Origin: Streptomyces sp. Ru72
Lineage (GTDB): Bacteria > Actinomycetota > Actinomycetes > Streptomycetales > Streptomycetaceae
Length of the DNA stretch: 64,000 nt
Reading direction: 5' to 3'
Assembly (NCBI RefSeq): GCF_002920635.1
Contig: NZ_PQSR01000011.1
Coordinates: 1-64,000, forward strand
Shown: in pieces, positions 25,555 through 33,706 of the stretch
Layout: each line of letters begins with the position of its first letter
How positions within the stretch are numbered: the first letter of the stretch is position 1
Position numbers and translations under genes: made by a program
Notes under the pieces: model-generated
Databases searched by the model: none
What the model was told of the DNA's origin: nothing
The model's input: only the letters and a program-made list of their open reading frames with translations

Positions 25555-25955
25555 TGCTTCCCGTGCTCCTTGTCCTGCCCCGTGCCGCCACCTCGTCCAG
25601 GCATGTCGATCTTCGGCACGGCAAGGGTCTGGTGCTGCGTCCTGGTGGCCATGTCGAGATCCCCGAGGACGTAGTACGCGGTGGCCTCGCGCGCGCCGTT
25701 CACCGACTTCGCTGCCCGGGCGCCGAGGAAGAGCACGTCACCGGCGGTCTTCTCCACGAACAGCCTCAGCGCGGCTGCGATGGGGCCGGTCGGCACGGCG
25801 CCGCAGTACACCCCGGCGATGGTGCCGGACGAACCCGCCGCGCTCTTCACGTCCTTGCCGTAGGCCTTGACGTGCTTTTCCATGTCGGTTATCGCGTCCT
25901 CGACCAGCGAGGTCACGAACTGCACGCCGGACGTCGAGATGTCCCAGGCGGTCAT
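25551..25955 (-). CDS. DUF6507-like ESX-associated protein
   Basis: 134 residues starting MTAWDISTSGVQFVTSLVED, then a helical region (DMEKHVKAYGKDVKSAAGS) and GPIAAALRLFVEKTAGDVLFLGARAAKSVNG. The size and opening WDIS.xGV resemble the DUF6507 proteins that precede ESX toxins in Streptomyces. Inferred role: WXG100-like chaperone or partner of the toxin, whose ATG overlaps this stop. A start three codons earlier (MGMTAWD) is possible. Confidence 0.7.
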   Translation of the reverse strand: MTAWDISTSGVQFVTSLVEDAITDMEKHVKAYGKDVKSAAGSSGTIAGVYCGAVPTGPIAAALRLFVEKTAGDVLFLGARAAKSVNGAREATAYYVLGDLDMATRTQHQTLAVPKIDMPGRGGGTGQDKEHGKQ

Positions 25956-25980
25956 GCCCAACCCCCGTAAAAAATCACGG

Positions 25981-26292
25981 TCAGCCGATGTTGTCGACGG
26001 CCGCCCTCGCCTTGGCCAGCGTCGACTGCGCGGTCCCGTCGTTCTGCTCCAGCGTTGTGCGGACCAGCCGGATGATGTCGCGGACCTCGCTTGCGGCGCG
26101 GTGCCAGCGGACCTCCTTGCCGTGGTACTCGTCGGCCACGCCGTCAGCCGTGAAGTCGGCCATCGCCGCCTTCACAGCGCGGTCGCGATCCGTCAGGACG
26201 CGCTCCAACTGGCCGATGACGCCGGCCAGACCGAGTTGCACCTCGGCCGAGGCGCCGGTGTCGTACGAGCGACGGTCCTGGTTCTGACCCAT
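25981..26292 (-). CDS. WXG100/ESAT-6-like protein
   Basis: 103 residues of two helices. The canonical WXG turn is replaced by DGVADEYHGKEVRWH, and the second helix is EVRDIIRLVRTTLEQNDGTAQ. Small helical hairpins of this type are exported as dimers by ESX systems. The paired gene 66 bp upstream likely supplies the dimer partner. The ribosome site GAGGGGGAT is strong. Without a W-x-G the assignment rests on size, helicity and position. Confidence 0.75.
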   Translation of the reverse strand: MGQNQDRRSYDTGASAEVQLGLAGVIGQLERVLTDRDRAVKAAMADFTADGVADEYHGKEVRWHRAASEVRDIIRLVRTTLEQNDGTAQSTLAKARAAVDNIG

Positions 26293-26357
26293 GGGCGAGA
26301 TCCCCCTCGAAAGCAGAAAGTCGGTGGTCGTGAGGACGGCTTCAGCGGATGCGGCTG

Positions 26358-26690
26358 TTATCGCGCGCCGAAGCGGGCCGCGTCGAAGTTGGCCGCGCCC
26401 ATGTTCTGACGGGCGTTGTCACCCAACTCCACGTCACCGGTGCCGAACGCGGTGTCCATGCCGGACTGGCCACCCAGGATCGCGCTCAGTGAGCTGTTCA
26501 GATCGGCGGTGATCTCGTCGGCGTGCGCCTTGAACGCGTCGAACGCCGCCTTGCCCGCTCCGTTGAACTTTCCTTCCAGCGGCTCCGCCGCCTGGATGAG
26601 CAACTTGATCAGAGTGCCCAGGTCCTCACTGGAGCCCATGGTGCTCTTGCCGAGCTGCGACAGGGTCGTCGACCCCATGTCGAACTTCAT
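26358..26690 (-). CDS. WXG100/ESAT-6-like protein, first gene of the operon
   Basis: 110 residues. A helix-turn-helix hairpin with the turn FNGAGKAAFDAFKAHADEI (F-N-G in place of W-x-G) and a glycine-rich C-terminal tail ending DAARFGAR. Expected to be an ESX substrate and dimer partner of the next gene. This is the first gene of a ten-gene minus-strand run ending with the DUF6177 gene at 13998, so the operon promoter should lie in 26691-26860; no clear -35/-10 pair was recognised there. Confidence 0.8.
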   Translation of the reverse strand: MKFDMGSTTLSQLGKSTMGSSEDLGTLIKLLIQAAEPLEGKFNGAGKAAFDAFKAHADEITADLNSSLSAILGGQSGMDTAFGTGDVELGDNARQNMGAANFDAARFGAR

Positions 26691-26862
26691 TCGCCATCCC
26701 CGTAAGCGTGTTGTCCGTGAGGCCGCTCTACCGCCAGTGCGGCATCATGCGTCGCGCTGACCTCACAGCTTGTCGAACATCCTCTCGCATCACGGGTTGT
26801 AGACACAACGCGAAAGAGTCTGAAGTGGCGCGATCCTATTCATGGGTGGCTTATCCAGCCGC

Positions 26863-27054
26863 CTACACTTTGCCGTACCCGCTCCGGAGCGAGGACAGGA
26901 CCAGGCGACCGTACGGTGTTATCAAGGCCGCCGCTGTGACGGCGACGGACAGTGCGAGTGCCATGAGCAAGTGCGTTACGGAGTTGTCGCCGAGGACCTG
27001 CAGGATGCTGAGGGCGGTGCCGAGGGGCCGGCCGAGATTGGTGAGGACGCCCAG
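26863..27054 (-). pseudogene. C-terminal remnant of a membrane protein
   Basis: A 64-codon frame without a usable start reads LGVLTNLGRPLGTALSILQV, then VTHLLMALALSVAVTAAALI and TPYGRLVLSSLRSGYGKV-stop. The hydrophobic helix followed by a basic tail looks like the end of a membrane protein whose front has been lost. It is a tentative call; the family is not recognised. Confidence 0.3.
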
Positions 27055-27173
27055 GTGTTCTGTCCGGGGAGGTTGTGGACGGGTGAGCCAGGTCTCAGCT
27101 CAGGGATCCTGAACGGGTGAAGACCCTTCGCTGCGGTGTGGATTGCGACGTCTGCACCAACACAAAGGACCTC

Positions 27174-27411
27174 GTGCCCCACCGTAATGCACCCCTGACC
27201 GAGACCGGACGGCTGCGCCTGGGCCGCTGCGTCAACGAGGACGGCTGGAGTCTTCGCCGGGCCGCCGAACGCTTCCGAACTCTCACCGACGACGGCCCGG
27301 CGATGGGCGGAGCGCCACCGTCAACTCGGCGAGAGGGGCATGGCCGACCGCACCAGCCGCCCGCACCACAGCCCCCGGCGGACCCCGACCCGCACCGAGC
27401 GCCACAGCAAG
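27174..27411 (+). pseudogene. IS481-family transposase, N-terminal remnant with frameshift
   Basis: The GTG frame reads VPHRNAPLTETGRLRLGRC, then DGWSLRRAAERF, the N-terminal helix-turn-helix of IS481-type transposases. In another frame the next conserved piece follows, MADRTSRPHHSPRRTPTRTE. The intervening helix is broken by indels, and the DDE catalytic domain is absent. No terminal inverted repeats were found. It marks an old insertion between the two divergent ESX modules. Confidence 0.7.
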
Positions 27412-27534
27412 GTCGCGAAGACTGAGTGGCCTGCGAGCACACTCCGAGGCGGCACCGTAAAGCCGGTGCAACCACCCAGTAAAGCCCAGGACTTCACGAT
27501 CAGTTGGCGGTGGAGGACGCCTGATACTGGCGGG

Positions 27535-27921
27535 ATGCGCGATACGGGACGGGGGCTGGCGGAACGGCTGGCCGAATCGCATGAGGGGCGGCTGGACGGA
27601 GCAGCGCTGGTCGGGGAGTTCCGGCGGGCGCTGGTGCTCGTTCCGCTGATCGAGGAGGCGGTGTGGTCGGCGGATTCCGGAGGCGTGAGGTGGGTGTATG
27701 CCTTCACCAGTGAGGAGTCGCTGGGTCGGTTCCTGGCCGCGCGGGGCGTCGGACCAGGCGCGGAAGCGCGGTACATGAGGGTGTACGGGGCGCGGTTGCT
27801 GGATGTGGCGGTGCCCGCGGTCGGCGTCCCGGCCGGGATCGCGGTGGACGTGGCCGGGCCGTGGCCGGGGTTGCTGCCGCCGGTGGCGGGGATCGTACCG
27901 CCGACGGCGGTGGCGGCGTGA
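27535..27921 (+). CDS. SseB-like domain protein
   Basis: 128 residues. FRRALVLVPLIEEAVWSADSGG, then WVYAFTSEESLGRFLAARG, is the N-terminal strand-helix pattern of the SseB domain (v.vP...G..w..aFTs.e.l..f). Members of this family occur beside ESX substrates in Streptomyces; function is unknown. It opens the plus-strand effector module, and its stop overlaps the next start by 4 bp (GTGA). Confidence 0.65.
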   Translation: MRDTGRGLAERLAESHEGRLDGAALVGEFRRALVLVPLIEEAVWSADSGGVRWVYAFTSEESLGRFLAARGVGPGAEARYMRVYGARLLDVAVPAVGVPAGIAVDVAGPWPGLLPPVAGIVPPTAVAA

Positions 27922-28526
27922 GCGAGGGCTACCGGGTCGATCCGGACGCGCTGAAGACGGTGGCGAAAGGCATCAACGAGGCGATCGACGAGCTGAAGTC
28001 GCTGGGGATCGACGAGAGCGGCGAGGTCGGCCGGGGCTTTTCGAACATCGAGTTGAAGGGCATGGAACTGGGCGACGCCGGGCTCCGAAGTGCCTTCGAC
28101 GCGTTCTGCGAGCGGTGGTCGTGGGGCGTGCGCACGCTCATCCACGACGGCAACGAGATCGCACTGCGGCTGGGGCTGTCGGCCGGGCTGTACCACGACC
28201 AGGAGCAGTACGTGGAGAAGATGCTCAAGGACGTGGTCGACGCGGGCATGGGCAATCCGGACCTCACACAGGAGCAGGTGGAGGCCCAGTCCTGGGGCAA
28301 GACGCTGTCGGACAACTCGTTCAACGACTTCCGGCACGGGGACTGGTCGGAGAAGTCGATGGAGGAGGCGGCCCAGCACTCGGCGCAGACGTGGAAGGCC
28401 GAGGGCCGGGACATGATGGACGGTCCGATGGGCTGGCGGAAACAGGTGGCGGACGCAGCCGGATACGGCGCCGAGTACGACCGGGCGCAGGACGAGATGT
28501 TCGGTCCTGAGCGCAAGAGCCAGTAG
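27918..28526 (+). CDS. ESX-like helical secreted substrate
   Basis: 202 residues, GTG start coupled to the SseB-like gene. The opening YRVDPDALKTVAKGINEAIDELKSLG is typical of WXG100-like hairpins with C-terminal extensions. WSWGVRTLIHDGNEI may form the turn. The charged C-terminal half (AGYGAEYDRAQDEMFGPE) contains YxxxD (YDRAQD), the general ESX export signal pattern. Likely a partner or chaperone of the toxin encoded 12 bp downstream. Confidence 0.7.
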   Translation: MSEGYRVDPDALKTVAKGINEAIDELKSLGIDESGEVGRGFSNIELKGMELGDAGLRSAFDAFCERWSWGVRTLIHDGNEIALRLGLSAGLYHDQEQYVEKMLKDVVDAGMGNPDLTQEQVEAQSWGKTLSDNSFNDFRHGDWSEKSMEEAAQHSAQTWKAEGRDMMDGPMGWRKQVADAAGYGAEYDRAQDEMFGPERKSQ

Positions 28527-28538
28527 CCGGGGACTGGG

Positions 28539-30311
28539 ATGGGTGTCGGGGACTGGCTGGGTGATGCCTGGGACACGGGCAAGAAGGTGGTCGGCGAGAC
28601 GGTCGACGGCGCAGCGCACGTGGCCGGGGCCGGGCTGGACGTGGTGGGCCTGCAGGGGGCGGCCAAGTCGGTCGACGGCTGGGGTGACAGCGTGGCCGAC
28701 AGCCTCGGTGTGGCGATCGCGGAGAAGGAACTGGGCGACACCGACGACCCCAGGGAACTGCTCCACGGAGACCCGGCGAGGATCCGAGAATCCGCCGGTC
28801 ATCTGCGCAACTTCCACGGCGCGTTCGAGTCGACCGGGTCGGGGCTGCGGCGGCTGGACCACGACCACTGGCAGGGCGACGCGGCGGAGGCGTTCCGCGC
28901 GAAGTTCACTCCGCACGCCACGCAGTGGCTGACCGCCGCCGACGCCTGCCAGAAGGCCGCCGACGCGCTGGAGACTTACGCACACGTGGTGGAGTGGGCG
29001 CAAGGCCAGGCCAAGCAGTGCCTCGACCAGTACACGAAGGCCGGTGACGCCTACCAGCGGGCTCAGGCTGCGTACAACGCGCAGGTGGCCGCGTACAACG
29101 CGCAGGCTGACCGGTACAACCAGGCGGTGTCCGCCGGGCGTGACCCAGGGGAGGCCCCCACCAGGCCGGGGACGTTCGACGGCGACTCCTACGCGGCGGA
29201 GATGGCCCTGGCGGAGACGGATCTGCACCAGGCCCGCGCGCAGCGTGACTCCGCGGCGCGAGCCGCTGCCCAGGCGGTCGAGGCGGCCACGAACACGGCT
29301 CCGAAGGAGCCGAGCTTCGCCTCCCGCCTACTGGCGGACGGTGAGGACCTGGCTGCCGGATACTCGCTCACCCTGGACCATGTCGCCGGCGGTGTCGTCA
29401 AGGGTGCCGCGGACCTGGTGAAGTTCGTCCGCGGCCTGAATCCGATGGACCCGTACAACGTCACCCATCCGGCGATGTGGCTGGACCAGGTCAGCACCAC
29501 GGCGGCCGGAATGCTCCACGCCTCCAACCACCCCACCGAGCTGGTCTCGGCGCTGGTCGGCTCGGGGTGGGGCTCGGACCCGGGCGAGGCGTTCGGCAAG
29601 TTGGTCACCAACGTCGCCGCCGGCGTGCTCACCGACGGCGGCAGCGCCGGGGAGTCGGTGGCCGAACGGGAGGCCGTCGGCGTGGCCGAGAACGCCGCCA
29701 GGGACGGAGCCGAGAACCTGGCCGAGCAAGGGGCAGCGAAAGGCGGTCACGCGCTGCCCGATGGATGGACCATCGAACCCACCACGGCGGACAAGGAGGC
29801 GGCTCACGACTGGGGGCACCTGGCCCAGCCGACGGACCATGTCTCCGCGAAGGCCATTCATCACGACGTCACGGATCTGGAAACACAGCGCAGGTTCCTG
29901 GACGATCAGTATCCTTGGCTCAAAGACGTCAACGGCAACCGTTACTGGGACAAGGTTCCCGGATACAACCAGAACTGCTCGAAGAACGTGGAGGCGATCG
30001 ACGGGCGTCTGGACGGCCACGATTCTGTCGCGGAACCGCTGCACCAGCCGGCCTGGCCGAGCAAGGAGAAACTCGGCAACCCGGACGCCGAATGGCAGCA
30101 CAACACAAGCTACGATTCCATCATCGAGGACATGGACAAGCGGGGGCTCGGCTCCCGCGGCGTCGTCTACATATCCAGACCGGACGGGACCGCGCACGTC
30201 TTCAACGTGATCCGCGACCGTAATGGAGTCGTTTTCCTGGATGGGCAGACGGGAAGGCTCGGCAACCTCGAGAAGAACGTCACCGAAGTTCGTTATCTGC
30301 CCTACAAGTAG
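28539..30311 (+). CDS. ESX polymorphic toxin with papain-fold (glutamine deamidase-like) tip
   Basis: 590 residues. The head (1-260) is a long helical WXG/PPE-type export domain with HWQGDAAEAFRAKF as the WxG turn and a coiled coil rich in Ala/Gln. A hydrophobic/Gly middle (270-390) follows. The tip (about 420-590) has NQNCSKNVEAI (Cys480), RGVVYISRPDGTAHVFNVI (His553) and VVFLDGQTGRLGN (Asp568, Gln570). This C-H-D order and the LDGQTG strand match the papain-like glutamine deamidase toxins (Tox-PL), which inactivate target proteins by deamidating glutamine. Substrate unknown. The YrhB-type gene directly downstream is the probable antidote. Confidence 0.85.
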   Translation: MGVGDWLGDAWDTGKKVVGETVDGAAHVAGAGLDVVGLQGAAKSVDGWGDSVADSLGVAIAEKELGDTDDPRELLHGDPARIRESAGHLRNFHGAFESTGSGLRRLDHDHWQGDAAEAFRAKFTPHATQWLTAADACQKAADALETYAHVVEWAQGQAKQCLDQYTKAGDAYQRAQAAYNAQVAAYNAQADRYNQAVSAGRDPGEAPTRPGTFDGDSYAAEMALAETDLHQARAQRDSAARAAAQAVEAATNTAPKEPSFASRLLADGEDLAAGYSLTLDHVAGGVVKGAADLVKFVRGLNPMDPYNVTHPAMWLDQVSTTAAGMLHASNHPTELVSALVGSGWGSDPGEAFGKLVTNVAAGVLTDGGSAGESVAEREAVGVAENAARDGAENLAEQGAAKGGHALPDGWTIEPTTADKEAAHDWGHLAQPTDHVSAKAIHHDVTDLETQRRFLDDQYPWLKDVNGNRYWDKVPGYNQNCSKNVEAIDGRLDGHDSVAEPLHQPAWPSKEKLGNPDAEWQHNTSYDSIIEDMDKRGLGSRGVVYISRPDGTAHVFNVIRDRNGVVFLDGQTGRLGNLEKNVTEVRYLPYK

Positions 30312-30359
30312 TTTCCTTCAAGCATTGAGTCCTGCAGAAAGAGCGATCGGGTCCTGACG

Positions 30360-30656
30360 ATGACGAGAGACGAAGCCGTAGAGGCGGCACGTGTCCACCT
30401 GCGGAGCATTTACGGAGGCGGTCCGCCGACCATCGTGATGCAGCCGGAACTCTCGGTCGAGCACGATGCGGCGTGGGCCGTACGTTTCGACAGTCAGGAG
30501 CACATCGACACCGGGGACCTCACCCAGGCGCCGATGGTGCGGGTCGTCGCCGTCTTCAAGGACGGGTCGTTCGTGGGGTTCCCTCCCTCCGCCTACACCA
30601 CTGAGGAGTTGAGGACGTGGCTCGCCACGGGGCAGCAGCCCAGGAAGCCGTTCTGA
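30360..30656 (+). CDS. YrhB-family immunity protein
   Basis: 98 residues beginning MTRDEAVEAARVHLRSIYGG, then LSVEHDAAWAVRFDSQEHIDTG and PMVRVVAVFKDGSFVGFPPSAY. This is the compact alpha/beta pattern of YrhB-domain immunity proteins, which recurrently follow papain-fold toxins. It has no signal peptide and should act in the cytoplasm of the producer. It starts 48 bp after the toxin and ends 4 bp before the next gene. Confidence 0.75.
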   Translation: MTRDEAVEAARVHLRSIYGGGPPTIVMQPELSVEHDAAWAVRFDSQEHIDTGDLTQAPMVRVVAVFKDGSFVGFPPSAYTTEELRTWLATGQQPRKPF

Positions 30657-30660
30657 ACCC

Positions 30661-31968
30661 ATGAGTGATCCGGCATCGCAGGCTGAGGAATGGTTGCGGC
30701 AGACCTACCGCGGAATGGTGGAACTGTCCGGCTCCGGCCCGGTCACCGAGCGGCCTGAGGCATGGGTCTTCGGTTGCCGTGCGCGGCCGGTGCCCGGCTA
30801 CCCGGCCACCCCCATGCTGACCTCGCTGCTCGCGGTCCCCAAGTCCGGCAGCCGTCCGTTCCACCCGGCCACCGACGACCCCTGGGCGGATCTGGAGGCC
30901 TTCGACCGTGCTCCCGGGCCCCGCGACCCCGCCGAGCAGGCGCTTCGCACCAACGTACGAGGCTGTCTGCTGGCCGCAGACGCCGCCTTGAACGGCGGCA
31001 GGGCCACGCCGTTGCCGTGGCGGCCTTTCCATGAGGCACCGGGCTGGTGGGACCGCATGCTCCACTGGCACTTCCCCGACGCCGAGGTCTCGGCCTGTGC
31101 GAGCTGGGACGAGGTGATCGCCGCCGTGCAGGAGCCGGGGCCGGGCACCCGCGGCGTGGTCTGGATCCGCCGCGAAGCCTACGGTGCCGAGGCGACGGGA
31201 CACCTGGTCTATGCACACAACAACGGTGGCCAGGTGGTGCTTCTCGATCCCCAGGCGGGTCGGCTGGCGCGTCTTGAGCCCACCGGGATCCGTCGGCTGA
31301 CCCTGGCCCGCTTCGCGGGTGGCGGCGGCAAGGAAAACGAGCCAGAGGCACCTGCCTGGCGCCGTCAGGCCCCTGACCTCGCGTCAGCGATGGGGAAGGC
31401 CGAGGAATGGCTTCTGGACACATACCGGGGTGAGGTCGCCCTGGTCGATCCCTCGCCCGCCGACGAACTCGCGCGCGGCTGGTTGTTCGCCTGCAACTCG
31501 AAGGCGTTCCTGGCCGGCGGGCGTCCAGCCGACGCCATGCTGGACGCCGCCCTGGTCGTACCCAAGGACGAGGGCGAGCCGTTCGGGCTGCCCAACTCCG
31601 ATCCATGGGGCTGGCTCGCGCGCTGGGACGGCGGTACCGAGCCGGGAGCCGAGGGCCTCGATCTGCCGCCGAAGCCGGGGCCGGCGAGATGGATGCCGCA
31701 GACGATGGGCCGACTGGGGCCCGTGATCTCCGTGACGGACCACACGGAATGGGCAACCGTCCTGGCCGAACTCGCCACCTCCCCCGAGGGAGCTCGCGCG
31801 GTGGTGTGGATCCGTCGCGAGGACCGGCGCGGCCGTGAGTCCGTCGGCTTGCTGGTCGTCGCCGCCCACACTCCCAAGGGCCTCGTACTGATCGACGCCG
31901 CCCGTGACGCCCCTGCCACACCGGACAATACGGGGGTGCGCTCTCTCCACGTCCTCCGCTATCGCTGA
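30661..31968 (+). CDS. Duplicated YrhB plus papain-fold-like protein
   Basis: 435 residues made of two similar halves (about 1-225 and 240-435). Each begins with a YrhB-like unit (AEEWLRQTYRGMVEL / AEEWLLDTYRGEVAL; VFGCRARP / LFACNSKAF; AVPKSGSRPF / VVPKDEGEPF) followed by a papain-fold-like unit. In the first half the toxin's residues are kept in register: RGCLLAADAALNGG (Cys102), TGHLVYAHNNGGQVVLLDPQ (His181, Asp196, Gln198). In the second half Cys and His are gone (GLLVVAAHTPKGLVLIDAA). No export head is present. It could be an immunity protein carrying a toxin mimic, or a cytoplasmic effector; position favours immunity or modulation. Confidence 0.75.
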   Translation: MSDPASQAEEWLRQTYRGMVELSGSGPVTERPEAWVFGCRARPVPGYPATPMLTSLLAVPKSGSRPFHPATDDPWADLEAFDRAPGPRDPAEQALRTNVRGCLLAADAALNGGRATPLPWRPFHEAPGWWDRMLHWHFPDAEVSACASWDEVIAAVQEPGPGTRGVVWIRREAYGAEATGHLVYAHNNGGQVVLLDPQAGRLARLEPTGIRRLTLARFAGGGGKENEPEAPAWRRQAPDLASAMGKAEEWLLDTYRGEVALVDPSPADELARGWLFACNSKAFLAGGRPADAMLDAALVVPKDEGEPFGLPNSDPWGWLARWDGGTEPGAEGLDLPPKPGPARWMPQTMGRLGPVISVTDHTEWATVLAELATSPEGARAVVWIRREDRRGRESVGLLVVAAHTPKGLVLIDAARDAPATPDNTGVRSLHVLRYR

Positions 31969-32691
31969 GGGCCGGGGCCGTCAAAGGGTCTGGAGCTCAC
32001 GGTCGAACTCCGCGCCGGCGAACTAGCGGGCGGCTTGAGCGTCGTCGCCGGCCTGGGCGGCCCGGAGGTGGCTGAAGGCGCTGACGGCCGTATCCGGGGC
32101 CGTCGCGGCAAGCGGAGTGGGGGTGCCGGGCATGACGGCTCTTGCCGTACGGGCCGCCCCGCTGCCGCCCCGCTGATCGTGGTGTGCCCTCGGAAGCGAT
32201 CGTGCAGCCGTTGTCGTAGCGCTGCTCGTTTTCACGAACGAACCACAGGGCTTTCTCCCGCGTACCAGGCTGTCGCGACGGAGCCGTTGCCGTGGGTGTC
32301 CGCCGTGGCCGCCGGAGTGGTGAGGGTGATACTGGGCTTCTGCGCGGTGTTTCGCAGTTGAGCTGGCGCGAGATCACTATGCTCCTACGGGTCCTGGCCG
32401 TCCGCCGAGCGGGCTCCGCTCCCATTCGGTAGGCGCGCGGATCAGAGCGAGGGCACGCCACGGGGGTGCCTGCGCCAGGCGGCTTGTCGGTCCGGTATGA
32501 GCGCCTCGTCGCGGACGGTCCCGAAGGCCGGGAACTAGGCCGCCTGCCGTCGTCCTGGCAGTGCTGCCTTCCTCGGGCTCGCCGCTGCACTGCCTGCTGC
32601 GAAAAGCACAAGATGTGGTCGGGCGGGGGGAGCCCCGATGCGGTCTCTCCCTGCCCGAACCGATCCGTGGTCAGGATGGGGTGCGAATCGA
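31969..32691. other. Intergenic region without a supported gene
   Basis: About 720 bp between the convergent YrhB/papain-fold gene and the MerR gene. On the minus strand around 32270-32180 short frames such as GREKALWFVRENEQRYDNG and CGSFVKTSSATTT look faintly protein-like and change frame, which may mean a decayed gene. I see no start, terminator or repeat worth naming. Confidence 0.4.
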
Positions 32692-33513
32692 TCAGGGACG
32701 GGTCACCGGTGCCTGTAGCTCCGTCACCCAGTCGTCGCGGTTCTCGGGGCATTCCAGGTTGATCTCACGGGGGTATCCGGTCGACTGGTAGCCGTTGGCG
32801 TCGATCCAGCGGGCCAGGGTCTGGGCGGTGGGAAGCACGGTGTCCATCGAGCCGCGGTGCACGATGGTCGCCGCCTGGTCGAGGGGCGGCAGGTCGAGGA
32901 TACGGAAGGCGCCGTCCTGGAGAGGGGCGGAGACCTGGATGGCGGCGTGGACGCTGATCCTGCCGTTACCCTCCGGGGCGTCCTCGTAGTAGGCGACGCC
33001 GGGGCCCGTGGGGGTGATGCCCGCCGCCTCCAGGCGGCGGAAGAGCTCGTCGTAGAGCGGTCCGATGACCGGGCCGATGTCCTCGGGCTCGAAACTCGCG
33101 GCGGTCGCGGTCAGCTCCGCCACCCGGACGGCAGGGACGTTCTTGATGACGACGTCGTTCGTGGGCATGTGCCCCTCGCTCTCGATCGCTCGGAGCCTCG
33201 CCTCGACCTGCACCAGCCGGGAGCCCGCGGCAGCCATTGCGGTCTCCAGTTCGGCCCGCCGCAGCCGCAGCATGCCGCGCAGTTCCTCGACGCTGACCTT
33301 CTCGTCCACGATGGCCTGGACCTGCTGGAGGGTGAAGCCGAGGTCCTTGAGCGCGATGATCCGGTTGAGGCGGGCGAGCTGGGCTGCGGTGTAGTAGCGG
33401 TAGCCGCTGGCGGGATCGACGTGGGCCGGGTGCAGCAGTCCGGTCGCGTCGTAGTGACGCAGCATGCGGACCGAGACGCGGCCGTGCCGGGCGAAGTCTC
33501 CGATGGTGAACAT
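32692..33513 (-). CDS. MerR-family regulator with GyrI-like effector domain
   Basis: 273 residues. The N-terminal winged helix MFTIGDFARHGRVSVRMLRHYDATGLLHPA and YRYYTAAQLARLNRI is classical MerR, followed by a dimerising coiled coil (LRLRRAELETAMAAAGSRL) and a GyrI/SOUL-like ligand domain (residues 125-273), as in BmrR/TipA-type multidrug sensors. Such proteins activate a promoter with a long spacer when a drug binds. No target gene is adjacent. ATG 33513 has a good GGAG site; nine upstream residues would be added by an earlier start. Confidence 0.88.
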   Translation of the reverse strand: MFTIGDFARHGRVSVRMLRHYDATGLLHPAHVDPASGYRYYTAAQLARLNRIIALKDLGFTLQQVQAIVDEKVSVEELRGMLRLRRAELETAMAAAGSRLVQVEARLRAIESEGHMPTNDVVIKNVPAVRVAELTATAASFEPEDIGPVIGPLYDELFRRLEAAGITPTGPGVAYYEDAPEGNGRISVHAAIQVSAPLQDGAFRILDLPPLDQAATIVHRGSMDTVLPTAQTLARWIDANGYQSTGYPREINLECPENRDDWVTELQAPVTRP

Positions 33514-33706
33514 GATGTCTCCGAGCTGACCACCTGACACGGTGTGAGGGTCAAGAAGCTACTCGGCGGCCGGGGAACAGCAAGAACGCGGGGGCGTCAT
33601 CGGCGCAGTCGAGCGTCAATCCACGGAAGTCGTCGGCGCCCGCCCACCTCCTTCCCTAGGCTGGCGGAGCATCAACCGCACAACCACAGCAGGGCGGAAA
33701 AGAATC

